The notes under the pieces: model-generated
The model's input: the letters and a program-made list of their open reading frames with translations, nothing else
Database searches by the model: none
What the model was told of the DNA's origin: nothing
Made by a program: the position numbers and the translations under genes
In this document: positions 1 through 7,794 of the stretch, in pieces
Layout of the letters: the number at the start of each line of letters is the position of its first letter
How positions within the stretch are numbered: position 1 is the first letter of the stretch
Origin: Aedoeadaptatus nemausensis
Lineage (GTDB): Bacteria > Bacillota > Clostridia > Tissierellales > Peptoniphilaceae
Assembly: GCF_903819165.1 (NCBI RefSeq)
Contig: NZ_CAIJCS010000019.1
Span: 124,001-188,000 of the forward strand
DNA length: 64,000 nt
Direction: 5' to 3'

Positions 1-703
1 ATTTGACGGGATAGGTATGACGCACCCCTAGCGTGATCTTGCCGTAATCCTTGACCATCTCCCCATTGGAGTAGATTTTAACCGTTACCTCGTCGCCTGC
101 GTCGGGATCGGTGACGATAAAAGCAATATCAAAATCTTTATAAATGGCGCCGTAATCATAACTGTTACCGCTGATGTTGGGAGCGGCGTTGTTGTTGACT
201 TTGATCATATTACTCGTCCGGTAACTTCCCGTCGCATTGTAGCTATCTTTCGCCTGCACACGATAGCGCACAGTTTTTAAACCTTTCGGGATCGTGTCCT
301 CGTATCGCAGGGTATTACCGGAGTAAATCCTTTTATAGCTTCCGTTGTCGTCGCTACGCTCGAGTACATAAGTACTAATGTTGTTATCCGCATCATATGC
401 CGACCCCCAACTGATCGTGATTTTTTCCCCGCCATTTACCTCCTCGGGAACCGAAATGGACGACGGCGTTCCCGGCGATCGATTCGTCTGCGCTCCCGAT
501 TGACAGGATTTTTCGCAGGATGATTGACAAGAAGATTCACACGTTGACTCACAAGAACCTTCGCAACTCCACTGACAATTTTGACAGGCGCCTTCACAAG
601 ATCCACATTGTGCATATCCTTCACATAAATCTTGGCATCCTTGGCATATCCCTTGGCATACGCCCGTACAGTCCAACACCGTTTGGCAGTTATAGCAACT
701 CAT
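1..703 (-). CDS. Cys-rich N-terminal domain fused to fibronectin-III-like phage tail protein (3' end outside window)
   Basis: The frame is open from an ATG at 703 to the left edge (234 codons visible). The first 67 residues hold 17 cysteines (positions 3, 6, 12, 16, 20, 23, 27, 33, 36, 40, 43, 47, 51, 55, 59, 63, 67). The second half is a regular C-x3-C ladder with Glu/Gln/Ser between cysteines (for example CEGSCESTCESSCQSSC). A Ser/Pro/Thr linker at about 70-80 leads into an FnIII-like beta domain (about 80-175), then a stretch starting NNNAAPNISG that resembles repeats of Clostridia phage tail-fibre proteins. Its ATG overlaps the stop of the radical SAM gene (ATGA), so the two are likely translationally coupled. 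Inference: a virion tail or fibre protein whose Cys-rich head is the substrate of the neighbouring enzyme. An unmodified disulfide-rich or metal-binding head is the main alternative. Confidence 0.8.
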   Translation of the reverse strand, partial: MSCYNCQTVLDCTGVCQGICQGCQDLCEGYAQCGSCEGACQNCQWSCEGSCESTCESSCQSSCEKSCQSGAQTNRSPGTPSSISVPEEVNGGEKITISWGSAYDADNNISTYVLERSDDNGSYKRIYSGNTLRYEDTIPKGLKTVRYRVQAKDSYNATGSYRTSNMIKVNNNAAPNISGNSYDYGAIYKDFDIAFIVTDPDAGDEVTVKIYSNGEMVKDYGKITLGVRHTYPVK

Positions 704-1785
704 TCTTTCACCATCCTTTCATTGGCTTTGGCCATCGCTTCCATCCATCGGCAGTAGGCTTCGGGGATTGTATTAAGATCGCCCGTTTTAAAATAATTAT
801 TAATAGTACACCCACCTTTACATACATTCCGGGCTTTGCAATTATCGCATCGCCCGCTTTCCTCGCTTTTTATTTTATCCACGTGGAATTTGCTCATGAT
901 CTCGATTCTTCGATCGTCGTCGATACCCGTATAAATATTGCCGATCTTAAAGTCGGCGCATTCGGCATTTTCCGTCATTTCTTGGCACGAGTAGACATCG
1001 CCACTTGCTCCGATGGAGCCGTAAAGCCCTGCACCTAAACCGCAGGTTCCGCATCCCGGCTCATCTCGCAAGCGATCCCGTATATCGCCACCCTGTGATC
1101 GTCCTTTCTCTACCTCGCTGAACTCCGCATAAGATCTCCCGCTCGCTTTGGCTTCGGCGATATGCTCCATAATCTTTTCCACACCGCGCTCCATAGCGTC
1201 GTAGTCCTCCGCGCTCCACTCCTCAAAGACGTTGGGGATCATAGTGACGCTTTTATAGCCCTTCTTCTCAGCAAAAAGGTAATTGTCGTACATATCCCGC
1301 ACATTTCGAGGGTCGAGAGTAGCTCTAAATGTTCCGTGTGGATAATATTTGAGGTATAGGTCAATGGGAATATCGTCAAAAGATCCTCTCCCGTCGTGCT
1401 TTGTCCGCAATAAATCCTGCGTCGGCTTATCCCCGTCGATAGATAACAAAATCTCCACGCCGTTATCTTTAAAAAAGCGGAGTTTATCCTCGTCTAGTAG
1501 CGTGCCGTTGGTGGTTATGGAAAGAGTATATTCCCCATAATTTCCTCGCACGTACTCGATGATGGGTTTGACGATATCCTCGTAGCGGAGCATAGGCTCG
1601 CCACCGAAAAAAGTAACCGACGGCGTGGCTAACTCATCGAGGGCATTTTGCGCATAAAAATCGACGGCATCTTTCGCCGTCTTAAAATCCATCTCCATAG
1701 GTTGTTGCTTTACAAAACAATACTTACACGCCAAATTGCACTTTTGCGTTACATTTAAAAAACCGCCGCAGATTTTAGGTAGCAT
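700..1785 (-). CDS. Radical SAM/SPASM peptide-maturase-like enzyme encoded in a phage tail operon
   Basis: 361 aa. The radical SAM cluster motif is C16-x3-C20-x2-C23, followed by GGEP at 61-64 (SAM binding). The C-terminus has a full SPASM pattern: C248-x13-G-x4-C267, then C313-x2-C316-x5-C322-x3-C326, then C345. These would bind two auxiliary 4Fe-4S clusters. Enzymes of this class (sactipeptide, ranthipeptide and anSME types) modify peptides, often forming thioethers at cysteine. It lies after the baseplate genes, overlaps the stop of the preceding tail gene (TAATG) and overlaps the start of the Cys-rich tail protein (ATGA). The role of modifying that protein is inferred from context. Radical SAM genes are not normal parts of Xkd-type tail operons, so this looks like an acquired module. 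Confidence 0.9.
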   Translation of the reverse strand: MLPKICGGFLNVTQKCNLACKYCFVKQQPMEMDFKTAKDAVDFYAQNALDELATPSVTFFGGEPMLRYEDIVKPIIEYVRGNYGEYTLSITTNGTLLDEDKLRFFKDNGVEILLSIDGDKPTQDLLRTKHDGRGSFDDIPIDLYLKYYPHGTFRATLDPRNVRDMYDNYLFAEKKGYKSVTMIPNVFEEWSAEDYDAMERGVEKIMEHIAEAKASGRSYAEFSEVEKGRSQGGDIRDRLRDEPGCGTCGLGAGLYGSIGASGDVYSCQEMTENAECADFKIGNIYTGIDDDRRIEIMSKFHVDKIKSEESGRCDNCKARNVCKGGCTINNYFKTGDLNTIPEAYCRWMEAMAKANERMVKE

Positions 1786-2261
1786 TACACCACTCCTCGG
1801 CCGTTGACGGCATCGTAATAGCCCTCTTTAAAAACAAAATCACCGTCAAATGTTTTAAGGTCGGCGACAAACGAGTTATGAGGCATGTTGTTACTTAGCC
1901 CGCCCTTTAGCGTTGCAAGCTCGATGCTTAATCGGCGCACCGTATCGAGCAGGTATTTTAACCCCATATAATTGACTAAATCATTCCATTCCATCTGCCC
2001 CAAATTGTAAGCGTCCACTGGTGTTCCCGCCTGAAAAATGTTGCCGTCATACCTATCGTGTTGCACGATTTCGTTACCGTTTTTGTCCTTGCCCCGGAGC
2101 GTTTCAACTTTCACGTTCCCAAATTCGGCGATATGGTCATCCCAAAACACGGGCGTAATGGATTGATCTAAAAACTCCTCCGTGATTTTATCGAGATAGG
2201 CAGGATCCGCTTTTAGCTTCTCCTTGATCTCGTAATATGCCCTCTGTGTGTACTTATCCAC
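1785..2261 (-). CDS. Unknown phage tail/baseplate-associated protein
   Basis: 158 aa from a GTG start chosen because GGGAGG (2272-2267) lies 5 bases upstream; an in-frame TTG further up has no such site. The start overlaps the end of the preceding gene by 8 bases, and the stop overlaps the radical SAM start. Soluble, mixed alpha/beta, no recognised domain. It contains a cluster of aromatic and acidic residues and ends in a Gly-rich tail. Its place between the XkdU-like gene and the fibre-type gene suggests a distal tail component. It could also be an accessory factor for the radical SAM/Cys-rich pair, since it is directly coupled to it. Confidence 0.65.
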   Translation of the reverse strand: MDKYTQRAYYEIKEKLKADPAYLDKITEEFLDQSITPVFWDDHIAEFGNVKVETLRGKDKNGNEIVQHDRYDGNIFQAGTPVDAYNLGQMEWNDLVNYMGLKYLLDTVRRLSIELATLKGGLSNNMPHNSFVADLKTFDGDFVFKEGYYDAVNGRGVV

Positions 2262-2595
2262 GTGTACCTCCCATCTCAAATATGCTCATCGGGTCGGTAA
2301 TCTCCCGCTCCGTCAGTTGGATATAAAAACTCGAGACCAAACCGTAGCCCGTTGTTTTTGTAATTTCTTGCGGTTTGGAAACCATGAGTTTTCCGTCTTT
2401 GTCGTATAGCCGTAAATCGCTGATCGTGCCGGATCCCCGCGGTGTATTGACAAAAACCTTGAGCAAATAATTCGGCGCGATCTCCGCCTTTAGAATTTCC
2501 GCGTCCTGCTCCTTATCGTCGATCACGATCTTCGCGTGGTCGATCTGCTCTTTGATGTAGCGGATGACGCGGGTCATAAGATTATCGTGTATCAT
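2254..2595 (-). CDS. Small unknown tail protein
   Basis: 113 aa. The start overlaps the stop of the XkdU-like gene (ATGA) and has a GGAGG site. The N-terminus is a basic helix (residues 1-25), followed by predicted beta strands. I do not recognise the family. Position at the end of the baseplate block suggests a tail-tip or fibre-connector role, which is inference only. Confidence 0.6.
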   Translation of the reverse strand: MIHDNLMTRVIRYIKEQIDHAKIVIDDKEQDAEILKAEIAPNYLLKVFVNTPRGSGTISDLRLYDKDGKLMVSKPQEITKTTGYGLVSSFYIQLTEREITDPMSIFEMGGTRG

Positions 2596-3371
2596 TCGTC
2601 CTCCTTAAATTCGTAGGCATTTTCCCGACTAAAGTCTTGGATATATAGGATTTCCTCGCTTCCGTCGCCTCGCAGTTCGCCTGCTTTGTAGCCGTCGTTG
2701 GTGTAGCCGTAATATTCCTTGCCGTTGTTAATAGCCGTATTAAAGCCGATGGATGTTTTAAACGCTCGGCCCATGTGACGGTCATCGGGGATTGTTCCGC
2801 AGTTATGCTCACCGCATAAAAATTGCGGATAGGGTAGATTTGCCGATTTTGTTTCCGCCGTCACCAAAAAAAGGCACCGCATGACGATCTCTAAGTAGTA
2901 GACCAGATGGGCCGGCATAATCTTATCCAACGTCTTGATCAGCGCCGGAACATCCACACGAGAGGAGTAAGCTATCTCCATACGTATTTTGTACGTATCG
3001 ATGACCTCTTGTTTGATAATCTCCACGAGGCTTTTGTCCGCACAAAAAGACGACACGAGGTCGTGTACCACCTGCTCCGTCGTCTGCGTGTGGAGGTAGT
3101 GCAAATACCCCTGTATGATCTTTCGCCGCTCCTCGACGCTTGCGCCGTTTGCGATGTCTAATCCCAGATCCCTTTGATAGATCGAGAGAGCCTCCGCGGC
3201 GGTGTCGAGATAAAGATTGCGGTCGACGATGGAGAGCTCGTCTTGCAAAAGCCTAAAGACGAGATCCAATGTCCTCGCAATGTCCAAAAAGGTGATATTT
3301 TCCCGGTCATACCACGGTAGATAGTGGTAGTAAAGTCCGGCGTATGGAATCTTAATCTCTTTTATCCTCAC
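2592..3371 (-). CDS. Phage baseplate/tail protein, XkdU/YmfQ (DUF2313)-like
   Basis: 259 aa. The order after the XkdT-like gene and a helical N-terminal half with an E-x-x-L-x-x-Y-x-R-x-L-G-L signature match the YmfQ/XkdU family of baseplate wedge-to-fibre connectors (gpI-like in Mu/P2). The first about 170 residues resemble the family. The last 90 (Gly/Tyr/Asn-rich, with CGEHNCG) look like an added tail-specific segment. It overlaps the XkdT-like gene by 4 bases. Likely sits at the baseplate rim and links the fibres. Confidence 0.75.
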   Translation of the reverse strand: MRIKEIKIPYAGLYYHYLPWYDRENITFLDIARTLDLVFRLLQDELSIVDRNLYLDTAAEALSIYQRDLGLDIANGASVEERRKIIQGYLHYLHTQTTEQVVHDLVSSFCADKSLVEIIKQEVIDTYKIRMEIAYSSRVDVPALIKTLDKIMPAHLVYYLEIVMRCLFLVTAETKSANLPYPQFLCGEHNCGTIPDDRHMGRAFKTSIGFNTAINNGKEYYGYTNDGYKAGELRGDGSEEILYIQDFSRENAYEFKEDE

Positions 3372-4429
3372 GCGATCACCTCGATGCTCGAGAGCGTCGC
3401 CACATCCGTGTCCTCTAAGACGAGATTGTCCGCCTTTCCGTTAATCGTGAGATCCTCGTAGTCTTTAACGCCGGGCGTGGCCAGTATATGACCGCCCACC
3501 TTGGCAAAGGACACAAAGGATTGGCTAAAGGCCACGGTGTATAGGTACTCGTCGATGGCCTCCGTCATATCTCGCTTGACGTCCTCGAGAGCAAATCCCG
3601 GCTGTATGGTCAGCTTGAGTTTTACCTCCATAGGGATCTCTTTTGCGCTTTCGACGGTTAAATCTTCCCAGTGGATCGGCGCCTCGAGCATGATGTGATC
3701 TTTTACCGTTTTGATCATATCCTCGTCGACGCCTTTTCTATCCATACCGACGACCACCACCTTGACGGTAGACGGCCCTTTCCATGTCCTAAAGACCTTG
3801 GCACCGCCGATACCGTCTATCTCCTCCGCCCACAGCTTGTAGTGAGAGGGATTCCCCGCTTTCGGCGGGTTTTGCAGCTTGTCGTAAAACCGCTCTCTAA
3901 AGTCGTCGTCGCTCTCCATGTCGTAGCCGTTGTTAACCTCAGCGATCGTCGTAATTTTTTTGATGCCCGTTAGCTGGGGGCTCGGCTTTAAGACGATGCC
4001 TCGGGAGAGATTACCCTCTCCGCCGCTCGCCAGTGCAAAAAACTCGATCTTTGCCGTGCCGTCCTCCATAATGATATAGTCGTCACGGGTCGTGTAGTCG
4101 GTACTCCCGCCTTTTAAAAGCGTGCCCTTTGGGAGTCTCGCTCCCGGTTGCCCCTCGGCTTTTGCAAGACCGTGGGCAATGGTCGGCTGTTTACGCGTCA
4201 ATCCTGCGATCTGATATATCCGCGTCTCGAGGTCTCGCCCCTCGAGGTTTTCGATGTCGAACTGTTCCGAGAGGTAGGTGATGAGCCTGTGGATATCCTC
4301 AGCCAAAAAAGCCACGGCGGAAAGATTGTCGTAGCTAAACGAGTTGGGGCTCTTGTCCTCTGTGTTGCGTAGTGCTCCGAGCATCCGATCGAGATACGCC
4401 TGTTGGTCCATTTCGGGGATCATTGTCAT
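3368..4429 (-). CDS. Baseplate assembly protein J-like (XkdT family)
   Basis: 353 aa. Typical baseplate-J features: an N-terminal helical region, a central segment of the TPQLTGI-type (here KPSPQLTGI) followed by NNGYDMESDDDFRERF, and a C-terminal region running to GVKDYEDLTING. This protein forms the wedges of contractile tail baseplates. It overlaps both neighbours by 4 bases, inside the conserved order XkdQ-R-S-T-U. Confidence 0.88.
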   Translation of the reverse strand: MTMIPEMDQQAYLDRMLGALRNTEDKSPNSFSYDNLSAVAFLAEDIHRLITYLSEQFDIENLEGRDLETRIYQIAGLTRKQPTIAHGLAKAEGQPGARLPKGTLLKGGSTDYTTRDDYIIMEDGTAKIEFFALASGGEGNLSRGIVLKPSPQLTGIKKITTIAEVNNGYDMESDDDFRERFYDKLQNPPKAGNPSHYKLWAEEIDGIGGAKVFRTWKGPSTVKVVVVGMDRKGVDEDMIKTVKDHIMLEAPIHWEDLTVESAKEIPMEVKLKLTIQPGFALEDVKRDMTEAIDEYLYTVAFSQSFVSFAKVGGHILATPGVKDYEDLTINGKADNLVLEDTDVATLSSIEVIA

Positions 4430-4866
4430 AGGATCACCTCCATTCCTCTCATGTAAAACTTGCCGTAAATACTGATAACTTTAAAGCTGATATAGAGCGT
4501 TCCGTCGTCAAAGTCGACGGTCAAGTCCTCCAATCGCTTGATATAGTCTGATAGATTGCGATCGACGGCCTCTTTTACAAAACGTTCCGCCTCACTGTTG
4601 ATGTAGCCTTGGGTATAGGCTCGCCCGATTAAAGACTCGAGCTCGTTCCCGTAGCCCGGCGGAAAAATATCGTACCGCCACCTGACCGTCATAAAAAGCT
4701 TCCACAGTTTTATTTTTAACGCCTCGATCTCATAGACGAGGTAAAATCCGTTATCGTCGTTAAGTTTAAAATTTTGCGTCTCAAAGTCGTAGGCGTACTC
4801 GGAGCATACCGGGACAATCCGCTCCTCCGCCGTGTCCGGCTCTATAAAAGGGTAGTAATCTGCCAC
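4426..4866 (-). CDS. XkdS-like baseplate protein (DUF2634)
   Basis: 146 aa. The conserved order and a gpW/gp25-like fold signature (a helical middle containing RWRYDIFPPGYGNEL and a C-terminal beta pair) match DUF2634/XkdS. In contractile tails this protein joins the baseplate wedge to the sheath. It overlaps the XkdT-like gene by 4 bases and follows the DUF2577-like gene by 4 bases. Confidence 0.8.
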   Translation of the reverse strand: MADYYPFIEPDTAEERIVPVCSEYAYDFETQNFKLNDDNGFYLVYEIEALKIKLWKLFMTVRWRYDIFPPGYGNELESLIGRAYTQGYINSEAERFVKEAVDRNLSDYIKRLEDLTVDFDDGTLYISFKVISIYGKFYMRGMEVIL

Positions 4867-4870
4867 GGTA

Positions 4871-5245
4871 TCACCTCTTTAACCTGCATAAAACGTAAAG
4901 CGTCTGCTTGCTCCGGCTTTGTAAGCATGCCACTTTATCGCCTACTTTCAAATCGTCCTTAAAAATAATCGTCGCCTGTGGGAAACCGCCTGTACTATGA
5001 CTGTCGCCTCGAGAATCCGATCCCGTGAGCGTTGTACTCGGGATCTCGATCTGTCGCTCGTGTCCACTTGTCCAGTACTCATTGACCTCGATCTGATCGG
5101 CTCGATAGGTGAGGTCCCGTGTAGCGACTTCGATTTCGGGCGGCGCTTGGGTTACCGTGCCCGTCTCACAGTAGGGCAAGAGTTCTTGCGACGGCGCCGG
5201 ATCAAATAAATCGCATAGCCCTTGTAAGTAATCGTCTTTTTGCAT
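4871..5245 (-). CDS. XkdR-like small baseplate protein (DUF2577)
   Basis: 124 aa between the XkdQ- and XkdS-like genes, the position of XkdR/DUF2577 in PBSX-type tails. The C-terminal half is an OB-like beta segment containing FKDDLKVGDKVACL, which is typical of the family. Likely part of the central hub region. Confidence 0.72.
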   Translation of the reverse strand: MQKDDYLQGLCDLFDPAPSQELLPYCETGTVTQAPPEIEVATRDLTYRADQIEVNEYWTSGHERQIEIPSTTLTGSDSRGDSHSTGGFPQATIIFKDDLKVGDKVACLQSRSKQTLYVLCRLKR

Positions 5246-5247
5246 TA

Positions 5248-7089
5248 TTACCTCCCTACATAGCGATAAGCCTTGTTAAATCGTCGGCCTTTTCCGTCGG
5301 TGATGCCCACACCGGAGTAACCGAGATACTTTCTGCTTTTCGTCGTGCCACCGCTCTCCAAGATCTTGCCGTCGTAGTATTGGAGCGCCACGTGGCCCGA
5401 TTGCCACAGTACGTCCCCCGGTTTACGTTGGTTCCACGGTACCTCTACAAAGCCGTAAGCCTTGGGATTGCTCCTGAGTCCTGCCGATGTAAGGCGGCCG
5501 GGGATCGGCATACCGGCTGATGTATAGGCGTAGTCCACAAAGCCGGAGCAGTCGAGTCCCGATTGCGGCGTATTGCCACCCCATTGGTAATGTACTCCTC
5601 TTACTTTTAGTCCTGCCTCGATGGCACGGGCACCTGCCGAGCCGTCATTGGGCACACCCGAGGGAGCGTCGCTCTTATCTTTTTTATTTTCCGAGGTGTT
5701 GACATCCTCCATGAGGTTTTGATAGCTGAGGGTCAGCTCTACCTCGTGGTAGTTGTTGGCAAAATGATGGGTATCGGAGACGATAAAAAATTTGCCGTTA
5801 AGGCCCGTAAAAGGCTCTCGTACGGTGACGGCGTTACCGGTGATTAGGTCATAGTCCCCAAAGACCTTTAAATCCGCCTTTTTCTCGATCTCTTTTAGGA
5901 TCCCTTCGGCTCGTGCCTTGGCGTCCTCGTGCTTTTCTTGGCGATAGACTTTTTCTCCACCTGTGGGCCCTGAGCCCTTGCGGCGGTTAAAAATCTCCGT
6001 CGCCTTTTTATTTCGCACGGGATAATTGGGCCTTCCTGCCCTCTCAAAGGATTTTTCAAAGGCTCTCACGGCTGCAACGGGGTCGCTTATCTTTTTAAAG
6101 TCCGCATAGGACATTTTCGCACGTTTCCAGTAGACGTTTTTGCCCTCTCGCATCTCTTTATCTATAAAAGCGAGCTGCACGCCTAAGTCTGTACTGCTTT
6201 TCCCTTGAGATTTTGCAAAGGCTCTCAGTTCGGCGAGGCGAGAGCCGCCCCATTGTGCGAGTCCTCGCCCCGGACCGCCGCCGTACTGCTTACATGACGG
6301 ATCAAATCGGCTCTCTTGATAGAGATTGCCGAGGATCCCTGCAACGGCGCCATCGGAGTAGCCTAGATCTTTAAAGTAATTCCAGATCTTTTCCTCGTTG
6401 TTGGAGCCCTTCGGTACTTTCGTTCCGCCGATGGTGCCGATCTTGTTGCCGTCGGGGTCGTACTTATCGACTTTTTCCACAGCGTCTTTGACTGATACAC
6501 TAAAGCGGGAATCGATAAGGTTAAAAGACGGATCGAGCATATATTTCGCCACCGTCTTTCCCCGCTCGACACACTCCACCTTTTCCCCGTCCATTCGGAC
6601 GATAAAAGGCTTTTTACTTTTCTCATACTCTAAGTGATAAGCGGTCATGACGATCTGATAAGCGCTCGTCATGTCAAAGACTCGTGTAATGGGTGCCCCG
6701 GTATCCAGTTTTCCGGTGGGGATCTCTAAATCTTTAAAGACTTGCCCGGCAATTTCGTCGGGCTTTTTGTCTTTAAAATTGTATGTCTTTTGCGTGGCGT
6801 TGACTCGATAGAGTTTATCCATGGCCGTCACTCGCATTAGGCGGCCGCTGATGGATTTTTCTTTCGAAACGAGTTCCCCGTCGAATACCACCGTTCCGTC
6901 GTCTTTTGTAAGGCGCACAGGGTCATTCATTTTTGTGACAATCGTCGGAAGATTTTTATCCGTATGAGGATTCTGCGACGTAGCGAGGTTAAACTCTAAT
7001 TTTCGCCCCGCCTGACCGTCTCCACCGCTCCACGTGGCCGCATCGTAAAATTGGGAGACGTCTTTCCCGCTGACATAGAGCTTCATCAT
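5248..7089 (-). CDS. XkdQ-like tail hub protein carrying two cell-wall hydrolase domains
   Basis: 613 aa, much longer than plain XkdQ (about 320). Order: XkdQ/gp44-like hub part at 1-225; a phage-tail-lysozyme domain at about 231-370 with the likely catalytic Glu259 in YQESRFDP; the rest of the hub domain at about 380-465 (family-typical FFIVSDTHHF and VELTLSYQNLMEDV); a short linker; and an NlpC/P60 peptidase at about 486-613 with Cys514 in GLDCSGF and His566 in SGHVALQYYDG. The lysozyme is thus inserted inside the hub fold and the peptidase added at the end. Expected to degrade peptidoglycan locally during DNA injection. It overlaps the XkdP-like gene by 4 bases. Confidence 0.88.
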   Translation of the reverse strand: MMKLYVSGKDVSQFYDAATWSGGDGQAGRKLEFNLATSQNPHTDKNLPTIVTKMNDPVRLTKDDGTVVFDGELVSKEKSISGRLMRVTAMDKLYRVNATQKTYNFKDKKPDEIAGQVFKDLEIPTGKLDTGAPITRVFDMTSAYQIVMTAYHLEYEKSKKPFIVRMDGEKVECVERGKTVAKYMLDPSFNLIDSRFSVSVKDAVEKVDKYDPDGNKIGTIGGTKVPKGSNNEEKIWNYFKDLGYSDGAVAGILGNLYQESRFDPSCKQYGGGPGRGLAQWGGSRLAELRAFAKSQGKSSTDLGVQLAFIDKEMREGKNVYWKRAKMSYADFKKISDPVAAVRAFEKSFERAGRPNYPVRNKKATEIFNRRKGSGPTGGEKVYRQEKHEDAKARAEGILKEIEKKADLKVFGDYDLITGNAVTVREPFTGLNGKFFIVSDTHHFANNYHEVELTLSYQNLMEDVNTSENKKDKSDAPSGVPNDGSAGARAIEAGLKVRGVHYQWGGNTPQSGLDCSGFVDYAYTSAGMPIPGRLTSAGLRSNPKAYGFVEVPWNQRKPGDVLWQSGHVALQYYDGKILESGGTTKSRKYLGYSGVGITDGKGRRFNKAYRYVGR

Positions 7090-7784
7090 CTCAGCCCCTT
7101 CTTGGCCATTTCAGCTTCCCGCTCTTTCCGCAACTCCTCGACGCCTTTCATTTTTTTAGGCGGGTATTTTTGAGGGTTCTTTTTGCGATCTATGAGCTCT
7201 TTTCGCCGCGCGTCGCAGTAGGCGTCTATCTCCGCCGTCGTCTTTAAATCCTCGGGGATGGATTGCCCGATGGCGATGACCTCGAGGGGTGTAAGCCCGT
7301 ACTGTGGACTGTTTTTATCCGTGTTGACTTTATCCGCCGCACCTTTTACTCGCTTCACAGGCTTTTTAGGCTTGGGCGCCTCTTTCATCTCCAAACGAAT
7401 ATACTCGCTCATGCTGAGCGTGTAATACAGCGAGTTTGAGCCGTCCGCTTCGTTTACATTGAAGGTGTCGATCAAGCACTCGAAATTGTGAGGCGTCTCC
7501 GTCATAATGACACGCACGGGGAGCCCTGCGTCTTTCCATGCTTTAATTTTGTTGTAATAGTAGTAGGGATCCGTGTTGATTTCTGTACTCGCCACAAAGG
7601 GGTACAATTGCGCCGGAAAAAAAGAGTCGATACTTACTTTTCTCAGCCCTTTCTTCCCGGCAATATTAACCGTCCCCACCTCGTTGAGTTCCACGGTTGT
7701 GTTGTTCTGACTATCCTCCACACCGGGATAGGGGGTGACGGGTAAGAGTAATCTGTCTTGATCTTGTACAATCCAAAACTCCAT
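7086..7784 (-). CDS. XkdP-like tail protein
   Basis: 232 aa. The first about 130 residues match the XkdP/YqbP N-terminal part (GTVNIAGKKGLRKVSIDSFF and the PYYYYNKIKAWKDAGLPVRV segment). The usual C-terminal LysM domain is missing and is replaced by a Lys/Pro/Glu-rich charged tail. It lies between tape measure and XkdQ-like genes as in PBSX. Probably a baseplate hub adaptor. Confidence 0.8.
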   Translation of the reverse strand: MEFWIVQDQDRLLLPVTPYPGVEDSQNNTTVELNEVGTVNIAGKKGLRKVSIDSFFPAQLYPFVASTEINTDPYYYYNKIKAWKDAGLPVRVIMTETPHNFECLIDTFNVNEADGSNSLYYTLSMSEYIRLEMKEAPKPKKPVKRVKGAADKVNTDKNSPQYGLTPLEVIAIGQSIPEDLKTTAEIDAYCDARRKELIDRKKNPQKYPPKKMKGVEELRKEREAEMAKKGLR

Positions 7785-7794
7785 AAGTCACCTC

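Noticed and set aside
520-1038. Open plus-strand frame of 172 codons
   Set aside because: Antisense to the radical SAM and Cys-rich genes; no SD and no coherent domain.
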